NCBI RefSeq assembly: GCF_020708045.1
Contig: NZ_JAJFES010000001.1
Coordinates: 992,001-1,056,000 of the forward strand
From: Massilia sp. IC2-278
GTDB lineage: Bacteria; Pseudomonadota; Gammaproteobacteria; Burkholderiales; Burkholderiaceae_D
Length of the DNA stretch: 64,000 bases
Direction of reading: 5' to 3'
Of the stretch, positions 37,564 through 46,039 are shown piece by piece; position 1 is the stretch's first letter; every line of letters begins with the position of its first letter. The position numbers and the translations under genes are program-made. The notes under the pieces were generated by a model. That model saw only the letters and a program-made list of their open reading frames with translations. It was not told the origin of the DNA and made no database searches.

Positions 37564-39243
37564 ATGCAGCCCCTGCCCAGCTACGTCCATGGCGCGCACG
37601 ACGTGCCGCTCATCGGCGACACCATCGGCGACTTCCTCACCAACATCGCGGCGCGCCATGCCGATAACGACGCCCTGGTCGTCCCGCACCAGGATGTGCG
37701 CTGGACTTACCGCGAATTTAATGAGCGCGTGACGCGCCTGGCCGCCGGCTTGCTGGCGCTGGGCCTGGAACCCGGCGACCGCGTCGGCATCTGGTCGCAG
37801 AACTGCGCCGAATGGGTGCTGGTGCAGTTCGCCACCGCCCGCGCCGGCCTGATCATGGTGAACATCAACCCGGCCTACCGCCGCTCGGAACTCGAATACG
37901 TGCTGGGCAAGGTGCAGTGTTCGGCCCTGATCCTGTCGCCCGTCTTCAAGACCAGCGACTACATCGGCATGGTGCAGGACGTGGTGCCTGAAGTGCGGGA
38001 TGCGGCGCCGTCGCAGCTGCGCTCGGAAAAGCTGCCGCAGCTGCGCCATGTGATCCGCTTGGGCAGCGAGCGCACGCCCGGCATGCTGAGCTTCGGCGAC
38101 TTGATGGTCGAACCGAGTGCAGATCAACTGGCGCAGCTGGCCAGCCTTGGCGCGGCGCTGCAGTTCGATGACCCGGTGAACATCCAGTTCACCTCGGGCA
38201 CCACGGGGTCGCCGAAAGGCGCCACGCTCACCCACCACAATATCCTGAACAATGGCTTCTTCATCGGCGAGGCGATGAAGCTGACGCACATCGACCGCCT
38301 GTGCATCCCGGTGCCGCTCTACCACTGCTTCGGCATGGTGCTGGGGAACCTGGCCTGCGTGACGCATGGCGCGACGATGGTGTTCCCGGGCGAAGGCTTC
38401 GAGCCGAAGTCGGTGCTGGAAACCGTGCAGGCCGAGCGCTGCACCGGCCTGCATGGCGTGCCAACGATGTTCATTGCCCTGCTCGACCATCCGGATTTCG
38501 CGCAATACGACCTGTCGACGCTACGCACCGGCATCATGGCCGGCTCGCCCTGCCCGGCCGAGGTGATGAGCCGGGTAATCGAGCGCATGCACCTGTCCGA
38601 GATCACGATCGCCTATGGCATGACCGAGACCTCGCCGGTCAGCTTCCAGAGTTCGACCGACGACCCGGTGCATTTGCGCGTATCGACCATCGGCCGCGTG
38701 CACCCGCACCTGGAAGTCAAGATCGTCGACGCCGACGGGCGCATCGTGCTGCGCGGCGTGAAGGGCGAGCTGCTGACGCGCGGCTACTCGGTGATGCTCG
38801 GCTACTGGGGCGACGAGGAAAAGACCCGCGAGACGATCGACGCGGCGCGCTGGATGCACACGGGCGATTTGGCCGTGATCGACGAGAACGGTTTTGCCAC
38901 CATCGTCGGCCGCGCCAAGGACATGGTCATTCGCGGCGGCGAGAACATCTACCCGCGCGAGATCGAGGAATTCCTGTACAAGCACCCGAAAGTGCTGGAC
39001 GTGCAGTGCGTCGGCGTGCCGGATGCGAAGTTCGGCGAGGAGCTGTGCGCCTGCATCATCCTGCGGCCCGGGATGGAAGCCGAGGCCGAGGAGATCCGCG
39101 AGTTCTGCAAGGGGCAGATCGCGCACTACAAGATCCCGCGCCATATCCGCTTCGTCACGCAGTTTCCGATGACGGTAACCGGCAAGATCCAGAAGTATCT
39201 GCTGCGCGAGCAGGCGGCGACCGATCTCGGGCTGGCCGGCTGA
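37564..39243 (+). CDS. AMP-forming acyl-CoA synthetase
   Basis: 559 aa from the ATG at 37564 (GGAGAC upstream). Adenylate-forming superfamily: P-loop-like [28 protein letters not shown], the TGDLA motif ([13 protein letters not shown]) and the catalytic Lys near the C-terminus (TVTGKIQKY). It is most like fatty-acyl-CoA synthetases of the FadD/AtoE-like group rather than the feruloyl-CoA synthetase at 42.8 kb. Position in the island leaves an aromatic or side-chain acid substrate possible. Confidence 0.87.
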   Translation: MQPLPSYVHGAHDVPLIGDTIGDFLTNIAARHADNDALVVPHQDVRWTYREFNERVTRLAAGLLALGLEPGDRVGIWSQNCAEWVLVQFATARAGLIMVNINPAYRRSELEYVLGKVQCSALILSPVFKTSDYIGMVQDVVPEVRDAAPSQLRSEKLPQLRHVIRLGSERTPGMLSFGDLMVEPSADQLAQLASLGAALQFDDPVNIQFTSGTTGSPKGATLTHHNILNNGFFIGEAMKLTHIDRLCIPVPLYHCFGMVLGNLACVTHGATMVFPGEGFEPKSVLETVQAERCTGLHGVPTMFIALLDHPDFAQYDLSTLRTGIMAGSPCPAEVMSRVIERMHLSEITIAYGMTETSPVSFQSSTDDPVHLRVSTIGRVHPHLEVKIVDADGRIVLRGVKGELLTRGYSVMLGYWGDEEKTRETIDAARWMHTGDLAVIDENGFATIVGRAKDMVIRGGENIYPREIEEFLYKHPKVLDVQCVGVPDAKFGEELCACIILRPGMEAEAEEIREFCKGQIAHYKIPRHIRFVTQFPMTVTGKIQKYLLREQAATDLGLAG

Positions 39244-39253
39244 GGGCGCCGAC

Positions 39254-39877
39254 ATGGAACGCGCGCTCTGGTACTACGATTTGATTTCGCCCTTCGCTTA
39301 CCTGCATTTTCATTCCCTGGCGCCGCTGCGCGAGCGGCTGCGGATCGAGCCGGTGCCGGTGCTGTTTGCGGGCATGCTGAAGCACTGGGGCACCAAGGGG
39401 CCGGCGGAGACGGCGCCGAAGCGGCTGCATACCTACCAGTATTGCGTGTGGCAGGCCGGTGTGCAGGGGATTCCCTTCCGGATGCCGCCGCGTCATCCTT
39501 TCAATCCGCTGGCGGCGCAGCGGCTGATGGTGGCGCTGGAGGCCGGCGATGACGTGATCGGGCAGGCCTTCGGCTTCGTGTTTGGCGAGGGGCGCGATCC
39601 GGAGCTGGAGTTCGATGCGCTGGCCGAGCGGCTCGGCGCCGGCGATGCTGCGGAACGGGTCGCCAGGCCGGAAGTGAAGCAGCGGCTGGTCGCGAACACG
39701 CAGCAGGCCATCGACCAGGGCGTGTTCGGTGTGCCTACGCTGGTGCTGCGCGGGCAGGTCTTCTGGGGCAATGACACGGTCGAATGGGCGACGCGCTTCC
39801 TCGATGAGCCGGATTTGTTCGAGCACCCCGAGTACGCAACCGCACGCGCAACCGGAGCCGGTATCGTCAGAGGCTAG
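39254..39877 (+). CDS. 2-hydroxychromene-2-carboxylate isomerase family protein
   Basis: 207 aa, DsbA-fold/GST-kappa-like family. The active-site region YYDLISPFAYLHFHSL has the Ser-Pro pair at residues 12-13 in the position that activates glutathione. GVPTLVLRGQVFWGND near the end is typical. Named enzymes isomerise a naphthalene-pathway intermediate, but no naphthalene genes are present, so a different glutathione-dependent reaction is likely. It starts 10 bases after the acyl-CoA synthetase. Confidence 0.85.
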   Translation: MERALWYYDLISPFAYLHFHSLAPLRERLRIEPVPVLFAGMLKHWGTKGPAETAPKRLHTYQYCVWQAGVQGIPFRMPPRHPFNPLAAQRLMVALEAGDDVIGQAFGFVFGEGRDPELEFDALAERLGAGDAAERVARPEVKQRLVANTQQAIDQGVFGVPTLVLRGQVFWGNDTVEWATRFLDEPDLFEHPEYATARATGAGIVRG

Positions 39878-39890
39878 TGTGCATTCGGGG

Positions 39891-40358
39891 CTACAGCCCC
39901 TGCACGCTCAGCGCCCTGACCGCCCCGCGCAGCTGCGCCTGCAGCGTCGCCTTCGCGTCCTCGTCCAGGTCCGCAAACATCAGCCGCTCCAGCTCGGCCA
40001 CGTGCGCATCGCACTCGGCCAACACCGACTGCCCGGATTCGGTCAGGCTGATCTGGATGATGCGGCCATGCGCCGGGTCCGGCGTGCGCGCAATCCAGCC
40101 CTTCACTTCCATCTGCTTGACCATCTCGTTGGCCGACTGCGGCGACGTCATCGTGCGTGCGGCCAGTTGCGCATTCGACAGCGAACCATGCGCGCGGAAT
40201 ACCGACAGCGCCGTGTACTGCGGCACCGAGAGGCCGCAGGGCGCCAGGCTATCGCGCAGGCGCTGTTTCAGGATGTGGTCGAGGCGGCCAACGAGATAAG
40301 CCAGGCTGGTCGGTTTCGAGGTCTTCGGGACGGGCGATAATTTTTTTGCAGTGTTCAT
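39891..40358 (-). CDS. MarR-family repressor of the ferulate operon
   Basis: 155 aa with the MarR winged helix (LSVPQYTALSVFRAHGSLSNA, TMTSPQSANEMVKQMEVKGWI, GRIIQISLTESGQSVL). It is divergent from ech with a perfect palindromic site between them. In Pseudomonas and Sphingobium, MarR proteins FerR/FerC control ferulate genes and respond to feruloyl-CoA; that role is inferred here from the same layout. Converges on the isomerase gene with a 13-base gap. Confidence 0.88.
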   Translation of the reverse strand: MNTAKKLSPVPKTSKPTSLAYLVGRLDHILKQRLRDSLAPCGLSVPQYTALSVFRAHGSLSNAQLAARTMTSPQSANEMVKQMEVKGWIARTPDPAHGRIIQISLTESGQSVLAECDAHVAELERLMFADLDEDAKATLQAQLRGAVRALSVQGL

Positions 40359-40368
40359 AAAAAGCTAC

Positions 40369-40421
40369 TTGTAAAGCCGATCAGGCCCGTATAGTATAAG
40401 CCACATATCAGGCAGCCTGAT
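40369..40421. promoter_or_regulatory. ech promoter and MarR operator candidate
   Basis: TTGTAA (40369-40374) and TATAGT (40390-40395), 15 bases apart, form a possible promoter for ech. ATCAGGCAGCCTGAT (40407-40421) is a perfect 7-bp inverted repeat around one base, just downstream. A half-site ATCAGGC lies at 40380-40386 between the promoter elements. This fits repression by the divergent MarR protein. Confidence 0.65.
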
Positions 40422-40449
40422 AACAAATTTACTACCGAGGAGACATTGT

Positions 40450-41283
40450 ATGTCCAAATACGAAGCACGCTGGCAAACCGTCAAAGTGGATGTAGAGAAC
40501 GGTATCGGCTGGATCACCCTGAACCGCCCGGAGAAGCGCAACGCGATGAGCCCGACGCTGAACCGCGAGATGATCGACGTGCTCGAAACCCTCGAGCTCG
40601 ACGACGATGCCCAGGTCATCGTCCTCACCGGCGCTGGCGACGCCTGGACCGCCGGGATGGACTTAAAAGAGTATTTCCGCGAAACCGACGGCAAGCCCGA
40701 GATCACCCAGGAACGCATCCGCCGCGACTGCTCGCAGTGGCAATGGAAACTGCTGCGCATGTACAGCAAGTCGACCATCGCCATGGTCAACGGCTGGTGC
40801 TTCGGCGGTGCGTTTTCTCCGCTGGTGGCCTGCGACCTGGCGATTGCCGCCGACGACGCCGTGTTCGGCCTGTCCGAAGTGAACTGGGGCATCCCGCCCG
40901 GCAACCTGGTAAGCAAGGCCGTGGCCGACACCATGGGCCACCGCAACGCCCTGCACTACATCATGACCGGCGACACCTTCACCGGCAAGGAAGCCGCCGC
41001 CATGGGGCTGATCAACAAGAGCGTGCCGAAGGAACAGCTGCGCGAAGCCGTGATCGAGCTGGCGAATAAACTGCTGGAGAAGAACCCGGTGGTGCTGCGT
41101 TACGCCAAGATCGGCTTCAAGCGCGCCCGCGAACTGACCTGGGAGCAAGGCGAGGACTACCTGTACGCCAAGACTGACCAGTCGAATTACCGCGACCCGG
41201 AAAAAGGCCGCAAGGAAGGCCTGAAGCAGTTCCTGGATGACAAGACCATCAAACCAGGGCTGCAGACCTATAAACGTGGCTAA
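40450..41283 (+). CDS. ech: feruloyl-CoA hydratase/lyase
   Basis: 277 aa crotonase-fold enzyme that hydrates feruloyl-CoA and cleaves it to vanillin and acetyl-CoA. Ser123 (AFSPL) and Glu143 (LSEVNWG) are at exactly the positions of the catalytic residues of the Pseudomonas fluorescens enzyme. The sequence agrees with that enzyme throughout. GAGGAGACATTGT precedes the ATG. First gene of ech-vdh-fcs. Confidence 0.96.
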   Translation: MSKYEARWQTVKVDVENGIGWITLNRPEKRNAMSPTLNREMIDVLETLELDDDAQVIVLTGAGDAWTAGMDLKEYFRETDGKPEITQERIRRDCSQWQWKLLRMYSKSTIAMVNGWCFGGAFSPLVACDLAIAADDAVFGLSEVNWGIPPGNLVSKAVADTMGHRNALHYIMTGDTFTGKEAAAMGLINKSVPKEQLREAVIELANKLLEKNPVVLRYAKIGFKRARELTWEQGEDYLYAKTDQSNYRDPEKGRKEGLKQFLDDKTIKPGLQTYKRG

Positions 41284-41324
41284 TAAATAAAGTCGCGTAT
41301 TAAGAACAAAACAATAATAATGGC

Positions 41325-41350
41325 GGCGGCCCTGCACGGCAGAGGCCGCC
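41325..41350 (+). other. hairpin between ech and vdh
   Basis: GGCGGCC / GGCCGCC (41325-41331 with 41344-41350), 12-base loop, followed by TTCTAT. The preceding 40 bases are very AT-rich (41281-41320). It may tune relative expression of ech and vdh by partial termination or RNA stability. Confidence 0.5.
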
Positions 41351-41378
41351 TTCTATCCGATAACAGAGGAGACCTCTG

Positions 41379-42824
41379 ATGTTCCAGACCGATCTGCTGA
41401 TCAACGGCGAGTCGCGCCCCGCCTCCAACGGCGCCAGCTTCGAACGCCACAATCCCGCCACCGGCGACGTCGCCACCCGCGCCCCGGCCGCCACGCTCGA
41501 CGACGTCGCCGCCGCCATCGCCGCCGCGCAAGCCGCCTTCCCGGCCTGGTCTGCCATGCAGCCGGGCGCCCGCCGCGCCTTGCTCCTGAAAGCCGCCGAC
41601 AAGATGGAAGCCCTGCGCGGCCAGTTCGTCGAAGCCGCCGTCGAGGAAGCCGGCGGCGCGCCGGTGTGGTACCAGTTCAACGTGACCCTGGCCGCCAACA
41701 TGCTGCGCGAAGCGGCGTCGATGACGACGCAAATCGCCGGCGAAGTCATCCCGTCCGACGTGCCGGGTTCGCTCGCCATGGGCGTGCGCCAGGCCTGCGG
41801 CGTGGTGGTCGGCATCGCGCCCTGGAATGCGCCGGTCATCCTGGGCACGCGCGCGGTCGCCATGCCGCTCGCCTGCGGCAATACCGTGATCCTGAAAGCG
41901 TCCGAGTTGTGCCCGGCCCTGCACCGCCTGATCGGCCAGGTGTTCGTCGACGCCGGCTTCCCGCCAGGCGTGGTCAACGTGATCACCAACGCGCCGGACG
42001 ACGCGCCGGCCATCGTCGAGCGCCTGATCGCCGCACCGGCCGTGCGCCGCGTGAACTTCACCGGCTCGACCAAGGTCGGCCGCATCATCGCGCAGACCGC
42101 CGCCAAATACCTGAAGCCGGTGCTGCTGGAACTGGGCGGCAAGAACCCGGTCGTGGTGCTGGACGACGCCGACCTCGACGCCGCCGTGGAAGCGGCCGCC
42201 TTCTCCGCCTTCTTCAACCAGGGCCAGATCTGCATGTCGGCAGACCGCATCCTGGTCGATGCCAAGGTGGCCGATGCCTTTGTCGCCAAGCTCGCCGCCA
42301 AGACCGCCACCCTGAAGGCGGCCCGCGCCGACGCGCCGCTGGCCGGCATGGTCGACCCGAGCGCAGCCCTGCGCGTGGACGCCATGCTGCAGGACGCGCG
42401 CACCCGCGGCGCCACTGTCACGCAATCCGGCGAAGGCGTGGACGGCAACATCATGCAGCCGGCGATCGTCGACAAGGTGACGCCGGAGATGCTGGTCTAC
42501 CAGGAAGAATCCTTCGGCCCGATCGTCTTGGTGCTGCGTTTCGACAGCGACGAGGAAGCGATCCGCCTGGCCAACGACAGCGAATACGGTTTGTCGTCGG
42601 CGGTGTTCAGCCGCGACATCGGCCGCGCCATGGCCGTGGCCCAGCGCATCGAATCGGGCATCTGCCACATCAACGGCCCCACCGTGCACGACGAGGCGCA
42701 GATGCCCTTCGGCGGCGTGAAAGGCAGCGGCTACGGGCGCTTCGGCGGCAAGGCGGCGATTGCCGAGTTCACCGACCTGCGCTGGATCACGGTCCAGACC
42801 ACTCCGCGTCACTTCCCGATCTGA
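41379..42824 (+). CDS. vdh: vanillin dehydrogenase
   Basis: 481 aa aldehyde dehydrogenase that oxidises vanillin (and related benzaldehydes) to vanillate with NAD. The catalytic Cys285 (GQICMS) and general base Glu251 (LELGGKNPVVV) are present, as is the cofactor loop FTGSTKVGR. Family level (aldehyde dehydrogenase) is certain; the vanillin assignment comes from the position between ech and fcs. Confidence 0.94.
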   Translation: MFQTDLLINGESRPASNGASFERHNPATGDVATRAPAATLDDVAAAIAAAQAAFPAWSAMQPGARRALLLKAADKMEALRGQFVEAAVEEAGGAPVWYQFNVTLAANMLREAASMTTQIAGEVIPSDVPGSLAMGVRQACGVVVGIAPWNAPVILGTRAVAMPLACGNTVILKASELCPALHRLIGQVFVDAGFPPGVVNVITNAPDDAPAIVERLIAAPAVRRVNFTGSTKVGRIIAQTAAKYLKPVLLELGGKNPVVVLDDADLDAAVEAAAFSAFFNQGQICMSADRILVDAKVADAFVAKLAAKTATLKAARADAPLAGMVDPSAALRVDAMLQDARTRGATVTQSGEGVDGNIMQPAIVDKVTPEMLVYQEESFGPIVLVLRFDSDEEAIRLANDSEYGLSSAVFSRDIGRAMAVAQRIESGICHINGPTVHDEAQMPFGGVKGSGYGRFGGKAAIAEFTDLRWITVQTTPRHFPI

Positions 42825-42836
42825 GCGGAGGCCGCC

Positions 42837-44714
42837 ATGACACTATCATCGATTGTGGAAGGCGGCAGCAGCGAGGTGGGTCAAACCACGAAACGGCGGC
42901 ACGTCGAGCTCGGGCACCCCGAGGTCGCAGCGTACCAGGTGGATGGCACCTGGCACGTGGACGCCGTCACGCCGCTGCAACCCGTGCCGCAGCGCTTTAC
43001 CGACCGCCTGGTCGACGGTGCGCGCGCGCACCCCGAGCGCACCCTGGTGGCGCGCCGCGGGGCGGATGGCGAATGGATACGCCTATCGTATGCCCAGGTG
43101 CTGGACAGCGCACGCCGCATCGGCCAGGCGCTGCTCGACCGCGGTCTATCGGCGGAGCGTCCGCTGGTGATCCTGTCCGGGAACGACCTCGAACACTTCC
43201 AGCTGGCGCTGGGCGCCATGTATGCGGGCGTGCCCTATTCTCCGCTATCGCCGGCCTATTCGCTGGTGGCGACCGACCCGGCCAAGCTGCGCGACCTGAT
43301 CGAGCAGCTGACGCCCGGCGCCATCTATGCTTCCGACGGCGCAGCGTATGCACGCGCCATCGACGCCGTGCTGCCCGATGGCGTGGAACTGATCCTGGCC
43401 GATGGCGCGGTAAGCGGGCGCACGGCGACAAGCTTTGCTTCGCTGCTCGCTACCGAGCCGGCCGGCATCGACGCCCGCAACGCGCAAGTCGGCCCGAAGA
43501 CCATCGCCAAGTTCCTGTTCACCTCGGGCTCGACCAAGAAGCCGAAGGCCGTGATCACCACCCACGGTATGCTCTGCAGTAACCAGCAGATGCTGCTGCA
43601 GACCTTCCCCTTCCTGGGCATGGACCCGCCAACCCTGCTCGACTGGCTGCCCTGGAACCATACCTTCGGCGGCAGCCACAACGTCGGCATCGTGCTGTAC
43701 AACGGCGGCACGCTCTACATCGACGACGGCCGTGCGACCCGCCGCGAGTTCGAGGGCACGCTGCGCAATTTGCGCGAGATCGCGCCGACCGTCTACTTCA
43801 ACATCCCCGCCGGCTGGGAGATGCTGGCCGAGGCGCTGGAAACCGACGATGAGCTGGCCGCCAACTTCTTCTCGCGCGTGAAGCTGTTCTTCTGCGCCGG
43901 CGCCGGGCTGTCGCAGGCCTGCTGGGACCATCTCGACCGCGTCGCCCTGCAGCGCGCCGGCGAAACCATCCGCATCATGACCGGCCTGGGCATGACCGAG
44001 ACCTCGCCGTCCTGCACCTTCGGCACCGGGCCGATTGTGAAAGCCGGTTACGTCGGCGTGCCGGCGCCGGGCTGCAAGGTCAAGCTGGTGCCGATCGGCG
44101 ACAAGCTCGAGGCGCGCTTCCACGGCCCGCACGTGACGCCCGGCTACTGGCGCGCGCCGCACCTCACGGCCGAAGCCTTCGACGCGGACGGCTACTACTG
44201 TACCGGCGACGCCCTGCGCTTCGTCGACCCCGCGCAGCCGGCGCTGGGATTCATGTTCGACGGCCGCATCGCCGAGGACTTCAAGCTCAGCTCGGGCACC
44301 TTCGTCAGCGTCGGCCCGCTGCGGGCGCGCGTGATCAGCCAGGGTGCGCCCTACGTGCAGGACGCGGTGGTCACGGGCATCAACCGCAGCAGCATCGGCC
44401 TGATGGTGTTCCCGCGCCTGGACCACTGCTGCGAGCTGGCCGGCTTGCCTGCCGGTTCGCCGGTCGAGGACGTGCTGGCCAGCGAGCCGGTGCGACATCA
44501 TTTCAAGGCGCTGCTCGACAAGCTGAACGTCGGCGCCAGCGGTTCCTCGATGCGCATCGAGCGCCTGCTGCTGCTGGCCGAGCCGCCGTCGATCGACCAC
44601 CGCGAGCTGACCGACAAGGGATCGATCAACCAGGCGGCGGTGCTGAACCGGCGCGCGGCACTGGTCGAGGCGCTGTACGACGGGGCGGCGCCACACACGA
44701 TCGTTGCGGCATAA
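42837..44714 (+). CDS. fcs: feruloyl-CoA synthetase
   Basis: 625 aa adenylate-forming enzyme that activates ferulate (and usually p-coumarate and caffeate). The subfamily-specific nucleotide-binding loop FTSGSTKKPKAVITTHGM at about residues 227-244, DWLPWNHTFGGSH and GMTETSPSCTFG are visible. The C-terminal domain differs from normal acyl-CoA synthetases, as in known Fcs proteins. It follows vdh by 12 bases. Confidence 0.95.
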   Translation: MTLSSIVEGGSSEVGQTTKRRHVELGHPEVAAYQVDGTWHVDAVTPLQPVPQRFTDRLVDGARAHPERTLVARRGADGEWIRLSYAQVLDSARRIGQALLDRGLSAERPLVILSGNDLEHFQLALGAMYAGVPYSPLSPAYSLVATDPAKLRDLIEQLTPGAIYASDGAAYARAIDAVLPDGVELILADGAVSGRTATSFASLLATEPAGIDARNAQVGPKTIAKFLFTSGSTKKPKAVITTHGMLCSNQQMLLQTFPFLGMDPPTLLDWLPWNHTFGGSHNVGIVLYNGGTLYIDDGRATRREFEGTLRNLREIAPTVYFNIPAGWEMLAEALETDDELAANFFSRVKLFFCAGAGLSQACWDHLDRVALQRAGETIRIMTGLGMTETSPSCTFGTGPIVKAGYVGVPAPGCKVKLVPIGDKLEARFHGPHVTPGYWRAPHLTAEAFDADGYYCTGDALRFVDPAQPALGFMFDGRIAEDFKLSSGTFVSVGPLRARVISQGAPYVQDAVVTGINRSSIGLMVFPRLDHCCELAGLPAGSPVEDVLASEPVRHHFKALLDKLNVGASGSSMRIERLLLLAEPPSIDHRELTDKGSINQAAVLNRRAALVEALYDGAAPHTIVAA

Positions 44715-44751
44715 AGACAAGCATCAATAACTACGACAAACTGGAGACGAC

Positions 44752-45918
44752 ATGAAACTGAAGACCCTGGCTTGCATCGGATTGGCATTTTCTTTCGCGG
44801 GCGGCAGCGCATATGCCCAGGACGACACCATCAAGATCGGCGTCATCGCCGCCCTGACCGGCCCCTTCGTCAACATCGGCAAGCCGTTCGAGGACGGTAT
44901 CAAGACCTACATGAAGCAGCATGGCGACACGGTGGCCGGCAAGAAGGTGCAGATCATCTACCGCGACGACGGCGGCAGCAACGTCGAGCTCTCCAAGCGC
45001 GCCGCGCAGGAGCTGATAGGGCGCGAGAAGGTGAACTTCCTGATCGGCTTTTCGCTGACGCCGAGCGCGCTGGCAGTGGCGCCGGTGGCGACCCAGGGCA
45101 AGACCCCGATGATCGTCATGAACGCGGTCACCACCGGCATCACGGCCAAGTCGCCCTACATGCTGCGCACCTCGATGACGATGCAACAGATGACCGAACC
45201 TTTCGGCACCTGGACCGCGAAGAACAAGATCAGCAACGTGTACTCGCTGGTCACCGACTACAGCACCGGCCACGACGCGGAAGCGAAATTCGCCAAGGGC
45301 TTGCAGGAAGGCGGCGGCAAGATCGTCGGCTCCTCGCGCGTGCCGCTGGCGAATCCCGACTATTCGCCTTTTGTCCAGCGCGTGAAGGACCAGAAGCCGG
45401 ACGCGCTGTTCTTCTTCGCCCCCGGCGCGGAAGACGGCGCGGGCCTGCTGAAAGCCTTCTCCGACAAGGGCCTGGACAAGGCCGGCATCAAGTTCCTGGG
45501 CGTGGGCGACATGACCAGCGATTCGCCGACCCTGGAAGCGCTGGGCGAGCGCGCGCTGGGCGCCGTCACGGTCCTGAACTATTCGACGGCACTGGACAAC
45601 GACGCGAATAAAAGCTTCCTCAAGGCGTATGCCGAGGCCAATCCCAACCGTCCGGCGCCGACCTTCGTCACCGTGGCCGCCTACGACACCATGGGCATGA
45701 TCTACGAGACCGTGCGCCGACTCAATGGCAAGGTCACCGGCGACGCCGCCGTCAAGACCCTGTCGGGCATGAAGTGGAACAGCCCGCGCGGGCCCATCTC
45801 CATCGACCCGAAGACCCGCGACATCGTACAGAACATGTACATCCGCGAAGTCAAGAAAGTCAACGGCAAGCTGGTGAACCAGCCGATCGGCACGCTCAAG
45901 GACGTGATGCCCGACTAA
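44752..45918 (+). CDS. LivK-like periplasmic binding protein (third, in the ferulate operon)
   Basis: 388 aa with a signal peptide ending GGSAYA and mature start DDTIKIGVIAALTGPFVNIG. Closely similar to the proteins at 23.9 and 33.8 kb. It lies 37 bases after fcs with GGAGACGAC upstream, so it is part of the ferulate operon and is the best candidate for the ferulate/hydroxycinnamate-binding component. It has no permease of its own here. Confidence 0.88.
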   Translation: MKLKTLACIGLAFSFAGGSAYAQDDTIKIGVIAALTGPFVNIGKPFEDGIKTYMKQHGDTVAGKKVQIIYRDDGGSNVELSKRAAQELIGREKVNFLIGFSLTPSALAVAPVATQGKTPMIVMNAVTTGITAKSPYMLRTSMTMQQMTEPFGTWTAKNKISNVYSLVTDYSTGHDAEAKFAKGLQEGGGKIVGSSRVPLANPDYSPFVQRVKDQKPDALFFFAPGAEDGAGLLKAFSDKGLDKAGIKFLGVGDMTSDSPTLEALGERALGAVTVLNYSTALDNDANKSFLKAYAEANPNRPAPTFVTVAAYDTMGMIYETVRRLNGKVTGDAAVKTLSGMKWNSPRGPISIDPKTRDIVQNMYIREVKKVNGKLVNQPIGTLKDVMPD

Positions 45919-45956
45919 GGCTCGTGTAGTCCCTTTCCCCGCAGTGCAGGCCTGCC

Positions 45957-45977
45957 GCAGCCCATTCGATGGGCTGC
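45957..45977 (+). other. perfect hairpin upstream of the esterase gene
   Basis: GCAGCCCAT / ATGGGCTGC, a 9-bp perfect stem with the 3-base loop TCG, in the 121-base gap between the binding-protein and esterase genes. No U-run follows. May mark the transcript end or protect the downstream part of the message. Confidence 0.5.
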
Positions 45978-46039
45978 GCGGGCCGGTTCGTCCCGACGTT
46001 TTGCAAATCCATTCGGTTTCACGACAGGAGACAACGCGC

